Assembly (NCBI GenBank): GCA_945902735.1
Contig: CAMDNF010000002.1
Span: 1-64,000 of the forward strand
Source: SHWC01 sp945902735
GTDB taxonomy: Bacteria > Pseudomonadota > Alphaproteobacteria > UBA828
Reading direction: 5' to 3'
DNA length: 64,000 bases
A program made the translations under genes and the position numbers. Positions 8,696 through 17,760 of the stretch are shown in pieces; the first letter of the stretch is position 1; each line of letters opens with the position of its first letter. Under the pieces are notes generated by a model. That model had not been told where the DNA came from, made no database searches, and saw only the letters and a list, made by a program, of their open reading frames with translations.

Positions 8696-9532
8696 TTATC
8701 GACCTTCAGGCAGATAGTTGAAGCGTTTCATTTGCTCGCGGTGGCGTTTTACCAGGCGGTCGATTTGCGCGGCGGATAATTTCTCTCGCCATTCGCCCGA
8801 CTTGCCGGACCGGAAGAAACGATCTTGCACCGGCGTGCGCTCGACAAAGCCGGTTTTTTCCTCCTGCCCGCGTAGGGCGTCGAACGAAGAGAAGCGGATA
8901 GCTTTTTCGAGACGCGCTTGATCGGGCGGCACGCCGAGAAATTGCGCAATGGCACCGAAATACCGCGCGGGGTCGGCTTGGAGATCTTCATAGCGTACCA
9001 CGTAAAGGGCCGGGCTTGGCGTTTGTGTCCAGCTTTTCACATGGGTCGACCAATCGCTTTGGTGTTCGGGTACGTGGGTTGCGCTCGCCGGCGTTTCAAA
9101 CCCGACGCGGCCCATGAGTTCGATGATGTCGTCAAACGAAACACCGAGATGATGTGCATAAGACAACGCGACATCGAGCGGGTTGCGCACGACATAGATC
9201 GCGCCGGCGGTGAGCTCGAGCGTAATCATGCTTACACCCGCGACCGCGATTAGCGCGTTGTGGGTTTTTACCATGACGGTGTTGGGCGAACTTTCAGCGA
9301 TCAGACGATGCACGTGCGGGCGGAGCCTGGTGAGATCGGCGAGTGAGAGTGCCGTTGGGGGCCGCGGGTCGAGACGGGCATACCAATGCGCTTGCGAATC
9401 ACCGACCGTGAGTGCCGACATGCGATTGATCTCAAACGGCGCATCGGGATTCGACAGCAGATTATGAAGAAACGCGCGGACCCAGGTGTTGCCCGATTTC
9501 GGATAGGACGCGAGCCAAAGAAGATTAGCCAC
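8696..9532 (-). CDS. sulfotransferase domain protein, copy 1
   Basis: A 278-residue PAPS-dependent sulfotransferase. The 5'-phosphosulfate loop is YPKSGNTW (residues 10-17) and the 3'-phosphate motif is IYVVRNPLDVALSYAHH. The C-terminal region has LYVVRYEDL and the FRSGKSGEWREKLS segment typical of Sulfotransfer_1 proteins. I chose the GTG at 9532, which lies 5 bp after the stop of the upstream copy, because it aligns exactly with the N-terminus of that paralogue; a longer upstream reading would overlap it. The acceptor is unknown. It resembles prokaryotic sulfotransferases next to cysDN genes that act on glycans or lipids. Confidence 0.92.
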   Translation of the reverse strand: MANLLWLASYPKSGNTWVRAFLHNLLSNPDAPFEINRMSALTVGDSQAHWYARLDPRPPTALSLADLTRLRPHVHRLIAESSPNTVMVKTHNALIAVAGVSMITLELTAGAIYVVRNPLDVALSYAHHLGVSFDDIIELMGRVGFETPASATHVPEHQSDWSTHVKSWTQTPSPALYVVRYEDLQADPARYFGAIAQFLGVPPDQARLEKAIRFSSFDALRGQEEKTGFVERTPVQDRFFRSGKSGEWREKLSAAQIDRLVKRHREQMKRFNYLPEGR

Positions 9533-9537
9533 GGGGT

Positions 9538-10404
9538 CTAAATTCGGTAGCCGAATCTGGCCATCTGCGCGCCATGGCGGCCGACAATCTGCGCGGCCTG
9601 AGCCGGGGTTAGTACATCGCGCCAACCGTCCGCTTTGCCTTGGCGAAAAACTCTCTTCTGCGCCACTGTGCGCTCACGAAAATCTTCCTCAGCCTCTTGA
9701 CGGCTTAGTTGATCGAACGACGAAAACTCGATCGCTTTCATGAGTCGTTCCCGCGGCGGATCGAGCCCAAGGAAACGGCATAGAGCCCCGAATGCCTCAA
9801 CAGGCTGGGCCATCAAATCTTCGTACCGGACGACATGGAGGCCTGGGTGACTCACCTTGGTCCAACTATCGACATGGAGCGACCAGCTGCCGCGATATTC
9901 GTAAATGAACTTCTCGGTGTTCTCGGTCTGAACGTTTTGACCCAGTCGCATAATCGCTTCATCGATCGACATGCCGCTATGATCGGCATAGGAAATGACC
10001 ACGTCGAGGGGATAGCGCACGACGTAAATTGCCACGCCGGTATGCTCCATCGTAATCAAAGGCGTGCCGCGGTCGACAATAAGGGCGTTGTGGGTCTTAA
10101 CGAAAACGGAATCAGGATAAGTTCGCGTCAGCCTTTCATGAATTAAGGGGCGCAATTTCGCGATTTCATCCTTTGAAAGACTGTCTGCGCGTCGAACCGA
10201 CAATTTTTGATCGGATTCGTCAGCTTCCGCGCGGCTATCCAACACAGCCTGACACCAATCCGCATTCGAATCTTGGTGACAGAAGCGCACAAGGTTATTC
10301 AGCGGCACTGGCCGCTCTGGGTTCATGAAAAGATTGTGCAAGAACGCACGGAGCCACGTATTGCCGGATTTCGGATAGCTCGCGAGCCAAAGAATTTTTC
10401 CCAT
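9538..10404 (-). CDS. sulfotransferase domain protein, copy 2
   Basis: A 288-residue paralogue of the adjacent sulfotransferase. It has the same YPKSGNTW loop at residues 10-17, FVKTHNALI, IYVVRYPLDVVISYADHSG, LHVVRYEDLMAQP, FSSFDQLSRQE and FRQGKADGWRDVLTPAQ. The two proteins share these blocks in the same order and spacing but differ strongly between residues 30 and 90, as expected if they diverged in acceptor choice. It is the first gene of the sulfotransferase-sulfotransferase-cysD-cysNC run. No clear ribosome binding site precedes the ATG. Confidence 0.92.
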   Translation of the reverse strand: MGKILWLASYPKSGNTWLRAFLHNLFMNPERPVPLNNLVRFCHQDSNADWCQAVLDSRAEADESDQKLSVRRADSLSKDEIAKLRPLIHERLTRTYPDSVFVKTHNALIVDRGTPLITMEHTGVAIYVVRYPLDVVISYADHSGMSIDEAIMRLGQNVQTENTEKFIYEYRGSWSLHVDSWTKVSHPGLHVVRYEDLMAQPVEAFGALCRFLGLDPPRERLMKAIEFSSFDQLSRQEAEEDFRERTVAQKRVFRQGKADGWRDVLTPAQAAQIVGRHGAQMARFGYRI

Positions 10405-10519
10405 GACGTGTACGTTAGCAAATGACCCTTCTTAGGAGGAAAGATTCAGACAGGGAAAACCAAGGCGGTAAAAGGCAATAGAGCGCTTTCAAAGTTGGTT
10501 GAATCAGTCCAACTAACGT

Positions 10520-10676
10520 CGTCATTCCGGCCGCTAGGCGAGCCCGAAAGCCAACGGCTTTCGGACGCGAGCCCCCGATCCAGTCGGGGGCAGGCTCTTG
10601 AGAGCCGGAATCCATGATTGAGCGGCATGAGATCACGTCACGATGGATACCCGCTTTCGCGGGCATGACGAAAAAT
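10520..10676. repeat. composite REP-like hairpin repeat in a 385-bp gene-free gap
   Basis: The gap 10405-10789 has no gene. It holds a block of nested dyads: an 8-bp outer pair (10524-10531 with 10604-10611), a 9-bp hairpin (10544-10564), an 8-bp hairpin (10571-10591), and then GTCA...CCCGCtttcGCGGG...TGAC at 10637-10669. The last part matches the 'CGTCATGCCCGCGAAAGCGGG' motif scattered through many alphaproteobacterial genomes. Nothing else is seen in the gap apart from the porin terminator at its end. Confidence 0.8.
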
Positions 10677-10733
10677 GGGAAGTGCGTACAACCAAACTGA
10701 AAACGGCCTCGTCGAGCGAACGTGCTCTACGAC

Positions 10734-10767
10734 AAAAAAAGACGGGAGCGGCATTGCCGCTCCCGTC
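10734..10767 (-). terminator. Rho-independent terminator of the porin gene
   Basis: Read on the minus strand, a 12-bp perfect stem GACGGGAGCGGC / GCCGCTCCCGTC with a 3-base loop is followed by seven T. It begins about 23 bp after the porin stop codon. Confidence 0.93.
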
Positions 10768-10789
10768 CTCAAGAAACAAGACCTTGCGA

Positions 10790-11947
10790 TTAGAACGACA
10801 GGGACGAGCCGATCATGAAGCTCGTGTAAACGTTGTCCAACGCGCCAGCCGTCTCATTTTCGAAATCGCCATGGTCGATCTGCGCCTGAATGCTCACGCC
10901 CGGCCCAAGGATATAGGTGCCGTTGAGCGCCATGATATCAAACGCCAGATCGTCGACTGCCGCCACGGTCGCTCCTTCGATCTCGGCCCGGCCATATTGA
11001 ATGCCGATGCCCCACATGGCGTCCCAATAGGCCACGCCGATATCGAAGTCCTTACGATCACGACCGGGGCCAACTAGGCCTGTCACCGGCGTTGCATTGG
11101 CGACCAGGTCAGCATCGAGATAGCCGCCGCCGACTGAGAACTTCCCGAATGTGAGCGTGCCACCCACATTAAACGAGGCGGGCGAGTCTTCGCAATTAAC
11201 TACCGTGGGCGTCGCACCGCAACGATCGAGGTTGTAGGTCTCGTAACCAGCGGAGGCGCGGAGCTTAACGGCGCCGAAATCGTGATCAAACGCCGCGGCG
11301 ACCGACAGCTGGTCGAGCAGCTGGCCGTTCACTTCGCGAGCGTTGGCACCATATTGGCTCTGGCCCTGATCTGACGGCGCATAACTCGCCGCGAAGCTGA
11401 CGCCACCGAATGAAGGCGAGAAATACACGATCTTCTGCGAATCTTCCGAGCCCAAACCATCGTTATAGGTGCGGACGTTGTAGATGTTTGAGCCGTTGCC
11501 CGGATTGCCGAAGATGAAGAACGGCGTGTTGACACCGAAAATGCCCGAGCCGCCCGGCGCCCATGAGATGAACTCTTGGCGCGCGCTCTCGGTTGCACCA
11601 ACGCGGATTTGACCGAAATTGCCGCGGAAGAACACGAAGCGTTCGTCCATCGATTCGGAGTCGTCGCCGGTGGGGTTGCCTTCGATCACGGCCTTGAAGC
11701 CCGCGGTCAGGCCGTTATCGAACGTGGCGCTGCCGCCAATGTTGATTTCGACGTCTTGGCCCATCGCGCTTGAATTGAAGTTATTGGCGTATTCGTTATC
11801 ATTGCTCTGTTGGTCGATGATCGCGAACGCGCTCTGATAATAGCCACCGACGCTGACCGCAATCGGCTCGTCTTTGGCCTGCGCGGTGCCACCGGCAATC
11901 ATGCCCGCCGCTACAAGTGCGGTCGAACCCAAAAGAATCTTCTTCAT
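10790..11947 (-). CDS. outer-membrane porin
   Basis: A 385-residue Gram-negative porin (Porin_4-like). The first 24 residues (MKKILLGSTALVAAG then MIAGGTAQA) form a Sec signal peptide with cleavage after AQA. The mature part is rich in Gly, Asn and alternating strands (IAVSVGGYYQSAFAII, FRGNFGQIRVGATESARQEF, RASAGYETYNL) and ends in an aromatic Phe after SFMIGSSLSF, as required for insertion by the BAM complex. AGGAGG stands 7 bases before the ATG and a strong terminator follows the stop, which suggests a highly expressed monocistronic gene. It lies between the sulfation operon and a TPR-sulfotransferase, but no functional link is shown. Confidence 0.93.
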   Translation of the reverse strand: MKKILLGSTALVAAGMIAGGTAQAKDEPIAVSVGGYYQSAFAIIDQQSNDNEYANNFNSSAMGQDVEINIGGSATFDNGLTAGFKAVIEGNPTGDDSESMDERFVFFRGNFGQIRVGATESARQEFISWAPGGSGIFGVNTPFFIFGNPGNGSNIYNVRTYNDGLGSEDSQKIVYFSPSFGGVSFAASYAPSDQGQSQYGANAREVNGQLLDQLSVAAAFDHDFGAVKLRASAGYETYNLDRCGATPTVVNCEDSPASFNVGGTLTFGKFSVGGGYLDADLVANATPVTGLVGPGRDRKDFDIGVAYWDAMWGIGIQYGRAEIEGATVAAVDDLAFDIMALNGTYILGPGVSIQAQIDHGDFENETAGALDNVYTSFMIGSSLSF

Positions 11948-12228
11948 TAGCGAACCTCCTCGGGAGAATTGTGTTTACTCGGTTACGCCCAAAAACCCGA
12001 ACTAAAGTGTCTTGATCTCGTTTCGGCCATTCCAGTCCAGGCTTGCAGCCGGGGCGCCACTGATGACGCGGCCCCTTCCCCCCAGTAACGCTGGAGGGCT
12101 TGCAACGGGGCGACGGTAACCAAAACCGGTTAACGAGCAAACCGTAAAAATGTGCTCGCGCTTACAATCCCGTGCCTATGTGGCAGAAAAGCCGCAATGT
12201 TGCGTGGTTGCGGTTTGTAACCAAAGGG

Positions 12229-13848
12229 TCATGGCGCGAGGGCGTTTTGGCCCTCAGGGCCAAGGGCCTCGATGAGCGCACCAAGATAGGGTCTGTAGCG
12301 GGCCGCGCGACCAATCGATTCGGCATGAAGCGGTTGGCGCACCTGGGTTGCGCTCGCGGTCGCAACCCGTCCTTTATTGCGGTGGAAATCGAGGCAAACG
12401 GCGTCCCATTTCAGGCCGCAATGGGCCAGCAGGGCCCGGATTTCGCGTTCCGGGTGGGCGATCAGGGCTTCGTAGTGAACGTCGTAAACTCGGCCAGGAA
12501 GCACGGCCTGCCAGTGCCGCATGGTCTCGGCATAAAGGCGGTAGCGCCGGCCAAGCGCGGCGAGATCATAAGACCACGCATTCCCTTCGGCGAAGCGTGT
12601 GCGATAGCAAGAGAGGCAAATATCCAACGGGTTCCGCCGGCAATGGATGATGATCGCGTTCGGCAGAATCAAGTGAATTAACCCGATATAGCGGAAATTG
12701 TCGGGCATTTTGTCGACCACGCGAGACGCGGCCGGATCGGCCAGGCGTGATAAGTCGGCCGCATAGGCCTCCCCTCGCTCGAATGCTGTGCTGCCGATCG
12801 TCAAGTCGATGCCCGTGGGCCCAATCCAACCTTCGAGGCAACGGCCAAGCACCTTAAGTTCGCCGGCACCCACAACTTCTGGGTGTGCCGCCAGAATTTG
12901 CTCTATCAATGTGGTGCCGGAGCGCGGCATGCCGACCACAAAAATCGGCCGGGTGGAGGGGCAGCCCTCGGCCGCTCGACCGAGAATTTCAGGCATCAAG
13001 GCCGCCTTGATGGCGTCAATCAACGCGATTTCCACCACCTCATCATAGGGATGACGGGCGTGTTGAAGCGCCGCGCCATCGGCAAAATGGGTTATGGCCT
13101 GCGCGGGATCGTCGAGGTCGTCGTAGATTTTGCCGAGGGCAAAAGCGAGCTCGATTCGGGCTGGCGGCGGAAGATCGGCCCGGCGCGACTCCACCGTCCG
13201 CACCAGGCCAAGGAGCGCATCATCGAGTCGAAAACGATGCACATTCGCCAGATTGGCGAACGCCGCGCTCGAGCGAGGATCAAGCTCGAGAGCCTGTCGA
13301 AAAGCATTTTCGGCGCCCGCAATATCCCCAAGTTCGCGCAGCACGACCCCGAGACCGTTGTGACTATCGCTGTGCTTGGGGCGAAAACGGATGGCCGTGC
13401 GATAGGCGGCGGCTGCTTCCTGGGCCCGGCCCAAACGGCGCAGCGTATTTGCCAGATTATATTGCGCCGCAGCGAAATTCGGCTTCGACGCCAAGGCCGA
13501 CGCAAAATAATGCACCGCATCCGCGTCACGCCCCAAATCGACCAGAGCACATCCCAGGTTGAACGCGGCTTCGACCAATTTGGGGTCACGGTCGAATGCT
13601 TCCCGATAGGCGGTGATGGCGTCTTCATGGCGGCCGAGGCCCTGGAAGGCCGCACCGAAATTGAGCCAGAGACGGGAATCGGTCGGATCGGCCGCAAGCA
13701 GGGCCTGGTAGCGCGGGATTACGGCTTGCAACGCGCCCTCGGCGTGGAGAGCCAGAACGGCCGCAATATCTCGCTTGCGCGCCGAGGTGGTCGTTCCGAG
13801 CCTTGTCTCGCTCTTGCCAGGCCGTTGGCCCGACCTATTTGTCGGCAT
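12229..13848 (-). CDS. TPR repeat-sulfotransferase fusion protein
   Basis: A 539-residue protein. Residues about 25-230 are tetratricopeptide repeats (for example LWLNFGAAFQGLGRHEDAI, AAFNLGCALVDLGRDADAV, AQYNLANTLRRLGRAQEAA and SHNGLGVVLRELGDIAGAE). The C-terminal half is a sulfotransferase: PIFVVGMPRSGTTLIEQIL is the phosphosulfate loop and IIHCRRNPLDICLSCYRTRF the 3'-phosphate motif. This architecture is common in Alphaproteobacteria and distantly resembles tyrosylprotein sulfotransferases. It is the third sulfotransferase within 8 kb of a PAPS generator, though separated from it by the porin gene. The acceptor is unknown; TPRs suggest a protein partner. Confidence 0.93.
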   Translation of the reverse strand: MPTNRSGQRPGKSETRLGTTTSARKRDIAAVLALHAEGALQAVIPRYQALLAADPTDSRLWLNFGAAFQGLGRHEDAITAYREAFDRDPKLVEAAFNLGCALVDLGRDADAVHYFASALASKPNFAAAQYNLANTLRRLGRAQEAAAAYRTAIRFRPKHSDSHNGLGVVLRELGDIAGAENAFRQALELDPRSSAAFANLANVHRFRLDDALLGLVRTVESRRADLPPPARIELAFALGKIYDDLDDPAQAITHFADGAALQHARHPYDEVVEIALIDAIKAALMPEILGRAAEGCPSTRPIFVVGMPRSGTTLIEQILAAHPEVVGAGELKVLGRCLEGWIGPTGIDLTIGSTAFERGEAYAADLSRLADPAASRVVDKMPDNFRYIGLIHLILPNAIIIHCRRNPLDICLSCYRTRFAEGNAWSYDLAALGRRYRLYAETMRHWQAVLPGRVYDVHYEALIAHPEREIRALLAHCGLKWDAVCLDFHRNKGRVATASATQVRQPLHAESIGRAARYRPYLGALIEALGPEGQNALAP

Positions 13849-14024
13849 ATCGATCGACTCTATCTAGCCGTGTCATGGACACCCTAGAACCCATGCTGAC
13901 TGCGACGCAATCACGCGGCGGTTTTCCCACAGGGCGGTATATTGTAGAGTTATAGGCATGGAAAAGGCGGTCTCGCCGCAATCGGCGCGCCGCCTAATGA
14001 CGATCAGCTCAGGATAATGTCGCG

Positions 14025-14585
14025 ATGGTCTCTTGGATTGGCGGCCTTAGGGCGGCGCGGACTTGGCTTATTGCGTTGAGCGGCGTAGCGCTGCTCGCCG
14101 CGTGCGGCGATGCCGACCTCGCCGGCACCGCCGGGCCGGACCCCAAATATTCCGACAATAAGAAGGCCCGCGATCCGGTCTATAAGCAGAGCGTCTTTGG
14201 CGAAGGCGGGCTTAGCCTCGGTGGATCTTCCGGGCCGGTCGGCCAAGAGGGCGCGACGGGGCTAGGCGTCAATACGTTCCTCTGGCGCGCCACGTTGGAC
14301 ACGCTGTCTTTCATGCCGCTTGCCTCGGCCGATCCGTTTGGCGGGGTCATCATCACCGATTGGTACGCCCCACCCGATGCCCCCGAAGAGCGCTTCAAGG
14401 CGACCGCCTATATTCTCGACCGCACTTTAAGGTCTGACGGGATCAGGGTGGCGCTTTTCCGGCAGGTTCGCGGTTCGGCCGGCGATTGGATCGATGCGGC
14501 GACCAACCCCCGCACCTCGACCGACCTCGAAGAGAAAATTCTGGAGCGGGCGCGGCAGCTCAAAATCTCCAGCGTCGGCGAATAG
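14025..14585 (+). CDS. DUF3576 lipoprotein
   Basis: A 186-residue predicted lipoprotein. The N-terminal hydrophobic segment ends in a lipobox, ALLAAC, so Cys would be lipidated and the protein exported. The mature part has LGVNTFLWRATLDTLSFMPL, DPFGGVIITDWY and RLKVT-like tail features of the DUF3576 family, which is largely confined to Alphaproteobacteria and is often found upstream of leuS. This is the case here: leuS starts 48 bp downstream. Together with the following LptE it may concern the outer membrane, but its role is not established. Confidence 0.88.
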   Translation: MVSWIGGLRAARTWLIALSGVALLAACGDADLAGTAGPDPKYSDNKKARDPVYKQSVFGEGGLSLGGSSGPVGQEGATGLGVNTFLWRATLDTLSFMPLASADPFGGVIITDWYAPPDAPEERFKATAYILDRTLRSDGIRVALFRQVRGSAGDWIDAATNPRTSTDLEEKILERARQLKISSVGE

Positions 14586-14633
14586 TCGAGCGCGCTTGCC
14601 GCGCGCGCGGCCGTGCGGTAGGAACCGGCGGCC

Positions 14634-17201
14634 ATGAGCGAGCGATATAATCCGCGCGAAATCGAGGCGAGTTGGCAGGCCTTCTGGGAACAGGAGGGTC
14701 TGTTCCATGCGCGCGAGGACGACAGCCGTCCAAAATATTACGTGCTCGAGATGTTTCCCTATCCGTCGGGACGCATCCACATGGGCCATGTGCGCAATTA
14801 CACGTTGGGCGATGTGGTGGCCCGCTATAAGCGGGCGCTCGGCTTTAATGTGCTGCACCCGATGGGGTGGGATGCCTTCGGCCTGCCGGCGGAGAATGCC
14901 GCGCGCGATCAAAAGACCCACCCGGCAACCTGGACCTACGCCAATATCGCGACGATGCGCGCCGAGCTCAAGCGCATGGGGCTCTCGCTCGATTGGAGTC
15001 GCGAGATTGCGACGTGCCATCCGGGCTATTACAAGCACGAACAAAAGCTGTTCCTCGATTTCCTCAAGGCTGGGTTGGTCTATCGCAAGGAATCCTTCGT
15101 CAATTGGGACCCGGTCGACCACACCGTGCTCGCCAATGAGCAGGTGATCGAGGGGCGCGGCTGGCGCTCGGGCGCGTTGGTCGAACGGCGCAAATTGTCG
15201 CAATGGTTTCTCAAGATCACGGCCTTCTCCGACGATCTATTGGCCGCGTTGAACGGGCTCGAACGCTGGCCCGAGCGCGTGCGCCTGATGCAGGAAAATT
15301 GGATCAATCGATCCGAGGGCCTGCGCGTGGCGTTCGACCTCGATGCCCGCGACGAGACGATCGAAATTTTCACGACGCGCCATGACACGCTATTTGGTGC
15401 AAGCTTCCTCGCGCTTTCACCCAATCATCCGTTTGCCGAAAAGCTTGCCGCGAAGGATGCCGCACTCGCGTCTTTTATTGCCGAATGCAATCGGCTCGGC
15501 ACGTCGGAAGCCGCGATCGAGCATGCCGAAAAGAAGGGTTATGATACCGGGCTGAAGGTGCGCCACCCGTTGATGCCGGGCCGGCTATTGCCGCTCTATG
15601 TCGCCAATTTCGTGTTGATGGATTATGGCACGGGCGCGATTTTCGGCTGTCCGGCGCATGACCAGCGCGACCTCGATTTCGCGCGCAAATATAAACTCGA
15701 CGTGATTCCCGTCGTGGCGCCACCGGGCAGCGATCCGAGCGCGGTTACGATCGGCGATGAGGCCTATGTCGGCGAGGGCGTTCATATCAATTCGGGCTTT
15801 ATCGACGGCACGAGCGTCGCCGACGGCAAAGAACGCGTCGCGGCGAAACTCGAAGGCGAGCGCCGCGCGAAGCGCGAAGTATTGTTTCGCCTGCGCGATT
15901 GGGGCGTCTCGCGCCAACGCTATTGGGGCTGCCCGATCCCGATCGTGCATTGCGGTGCTTGCGGCATCGTGCCCGTCGCCGAGACCGATTTGCCGGTGAT
16001 CCTGCCGGAGGATGTGAGCTTCGATCGGCCGGGCAATCCGCTCGATCATCACCCGCGCTGGAAACATGTGGCCTGCCCATCATGCGGCAAGCCGGCGACG
16101 CGCGAGACCGATACGTTCGACACCTTCGTCGATTCGTCGTGGTACTTCGCGCGCTTCTGTTCGCCGCGCGCCGATCAACCGGTGGTGCAAAGCGCGGTCG
16201 ATTATTGGTTGCCGGTCGATCAATATATCGGCGGCATCGAGCATGCGATTTTGCATTTGCTCTATTCGCGCTTCTTCACGCGCGCCATGCGATTGACCGG
16301 GCATGTCAAACTCGACGAACCGTTCGATGGTTTGTTCACCCAGGGCATGGTGTGTCACGAATCCTATCAGAGCGAAGACGGCAAATGGCTTTATCCGGAG
16401 GACGTGACGAAACGCGATGATGGCAGCGCGGTGCAAACCGAGACCGGGCGACCGGTCAAGGTGGGGCGGCGCGAAGTGATGAGCAAATCGAAGAAAAATG
16501 TGGTGGCGCCGTCGGTCATCATCGATGGCTATGGCGCCGATACCGCGCGGCTTTTCATGCTCTCCGACAGCCCGCCGGAACGCGATCTCGATTGGTCGGA
16601 TGCCGGCGTCAAAGGGGCGTGGCGTTATCTGGGTTCGCTCTGGCGCATGGTCGCGCTACCCGCGGTCGCCTTGCCGCCGCCCGATATGGCGATCGTCGAT
16701 GGTCTCGACCCGCGGCTAAATGAGGTTCGACGCTTGGTTCATCGCACCATCGTGGGCGTGACCGGCGATCTCGATCGCTTTCATTTCAATCGCGCGGTCG
16801 CGCGCGTTCGCGAATTGACCAATGGTCTGCTCGAAATGCCGACCGATGCGGCGGGGGCGGGGAGCGTGCTGCGCGAGGGCCTGGAGATTGTCACGCGCTT
16901 GATCGGGCCGATGACGCCGCACATCGCCGAATCATTGTGGCGTATGCTGGGTCATTCGGAGTCTTTGGCGTTGGTGCCTTGGCCGAAAGCCGATGAGGCG
17001 CTTGTCGCGGCCGAGACCGTGACGCTCGCGGTGCAAGTGAACGGTAAATTGCGCGCCACGATCATGTTGCCGAAGACGCATGAGAAAAAGGAAGCGGAAG
17101 ATGCGGCGATCGCCTCAGCCCAGGTACAACGCGCGATTGAGGGCCGCCCGATTAAGCGGGTCATCGTCGTGCCAGGGAAGATCGTCAATGTGGTGGTCTG
17201 A
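14634..17201 (+). CDS. leuS: leucyl-tRNA synthetase
   Basis: An 855-residue class I aminoacyl-tRNA synthetase, normal length. It has the HIGH-type motif HMGH (49-52), MGWDAFGLPAENAA, the CP1 editing domain in the middle (TTRHDTLFGASF-type Thr-rich editing pocket read here as FTTRHDTLFGASF), two zinc-like Cys pairs (CGACG and CPSCG), the class signature MSKSKKNV and a C-terminal anticodon-binding and Leu-specific region. It charges tRNA-Leu. Its last 14 bp overlap lptE, so leuS-lptE-holA form one operon. Confidence 0.98.
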   Translation: MSERYNPREIEASWQAFWEQEGLFHAREDDSRPKYYVLEMFPYPSGRIHMGHVRNYTLGDVVARYKRALGFNVLHPMGWDAFGLPAENAARDQKTHPATWTYANIATMRAELKRMGLSLDWSREIATCHPGYYKHEQKLFLDFLKAGLVYRKESFVNWDPVDHTVLANEQVIEGRGWRSGALVERRKLSQWFLKITAFSDDLLAALNGLERWPERVRLMQENWINRSEGLRVAFDLDARDETIEIFTTRHDTLFGASFLALSPNHPFAEKLAAKDAALASFIAECNRLGTSEAAIEHAEKKGYDTGLKVRHPLMPGRLLPLYVANFVLMDYGTGAIFGCPAHDQRDLDFARKYKLDVIPVVAPPGSDPSAVTIGDEAYVGEGVHINSGFIDGTSVADGKERVAAKLEGERRAKREVLFRLRDWGVSRQRYWGCPIPIVHCGACGIVPVAETDLPVILPEDVSFDRPGNPLDHHPRWKHVACPSCGKPATRETDTFDTFVDSSWYFARFCSPRADQPVVQSAVDYWLPVDQYIGGIEHAILHLLYSRFFTRAMRLTGHVKLDEPFDGLFTQGMVCHESYQSEDGKWLYPEDVTKRDDGSAVQTETGRPVKVGRREVMSKSKKNVVAPSVIIDGYGADTARLFMLSDSPPERDLDWSDAGVKGAWRYLGSLWRMVALPAVALPPPDMAIVDGLDPRLNEVRRLVHRTIVGVTGDLDRFHFNRAVARVRELTNGLLEMPTDAAGAGSVLREGLEIVTRLIGPMTPHIAESLWRMLGHSESLALVPWPKADEALVAAETVTLAVQVNGKLRATIMLPKTHEKKEAEDAAIASAQVQRAIEGRPIKRVIVVPGKIVNVVV

Positions 17202-17760
17202 TCGACGCGCCTTGGTCGTCGCCCTCGCGCTCCTATCGATTGTCGGGCTTAGCGCCTGCGGTTTCGAGCCGGTCTATGGGCGCGGCAATGGAGCGGCTCG
17301 TCACGCCGAACTCTCAGCGATCGAAATTGGGGCGATCAATGGCAAGGCTAGTCCGGGCGCGATTTCCGATGGCAATAGCGAGCTCGGCCGTGCCGGCCTC
17401 GAAATGCGTAAACGGCTGCTCGAATCGCTCAGCTCGGAACGGGCCGAGCCTCGCTATCGGCTTGGCGTTGTGCTTGAAGAATCGCAAGGTGCCTTCGCTA
17501 TTCAAGCCGACGACCGGGTGACACGCTATCAACTTTCCCTGACGGCGGCGTTTAGTTTGGTCGAGATCGGTTCGGATAAAGCCGTCTATTCGGGTTCGAG
17601 GCGCTCGATCGGCAGCTACAATGTGGTGTCGTCGGATTTCGCGACGGTGGTGTCCGAAGCGGACGCACGCAAGCGCGCCGCGCTCGATTTGGCGGACAAT
17701 ATTCGGGAGCTCCTGATCGCCTATTTTTCGCGTGAACCCGCCGCCGCGGCGACCCCGTGA
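17188..17760 (+). CDS. lptE: LPS assembly lipoprotein LptE
   Basis: A 190-residue lipoprotein with the lipobox GLSAC after an N-terminal membrane segment, followed by GFEPVYGRG, the conserved start of alphaproteobacterial LptE. LptE plugs the LptD barrel that delivers lipopolysaccharide to the outer leaflet. The ATG at 17188 overlaps the leuS stop and starts just before the signal peptide; longer in-frame readings lie wholly within leuS. The leuS-lptE-holA order is conserved in Alphaproteobacteria. The stop overlaps the holA start by 4 bp. Confidence 0.93.
   Translation: MWWSDRRALVVALALLSIVGLSACGFEPVYGRGNGAARHAELSAIEIGAINGKASPGAISDGNSELGRAGLEMRKRLLESLSSERAEPRYRLGVVLEESQGAFAIQADDRVTRYQLSLTAAFSLVEIGSDKAVYSGSRRSIGSYNVVSSDFATVVSEADARKRAALDLADNIRELLIAYFSREPAAAATP

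Noticed and set aside
10415..10666. small minus-strand frame starting MPAKAGIH
   Set aside because: The peptide is the translation of the REP-like repeat, a known source of false small proteins.
10520..10676. tRNA-like cloverleaf
   Set aside because: Nested arms suggested a tRNA, but there is no 7-bp acceptor stem, TPsiC consensus or CCA-type end, and arm spacing is wrong.
12113..12150. GGTAACC/GGTTAAC half-palindromes as CtrA sites
   Set aside because: Spacing does not match TTAA-N7-TTAA, so a CtrA site cannot be supported.
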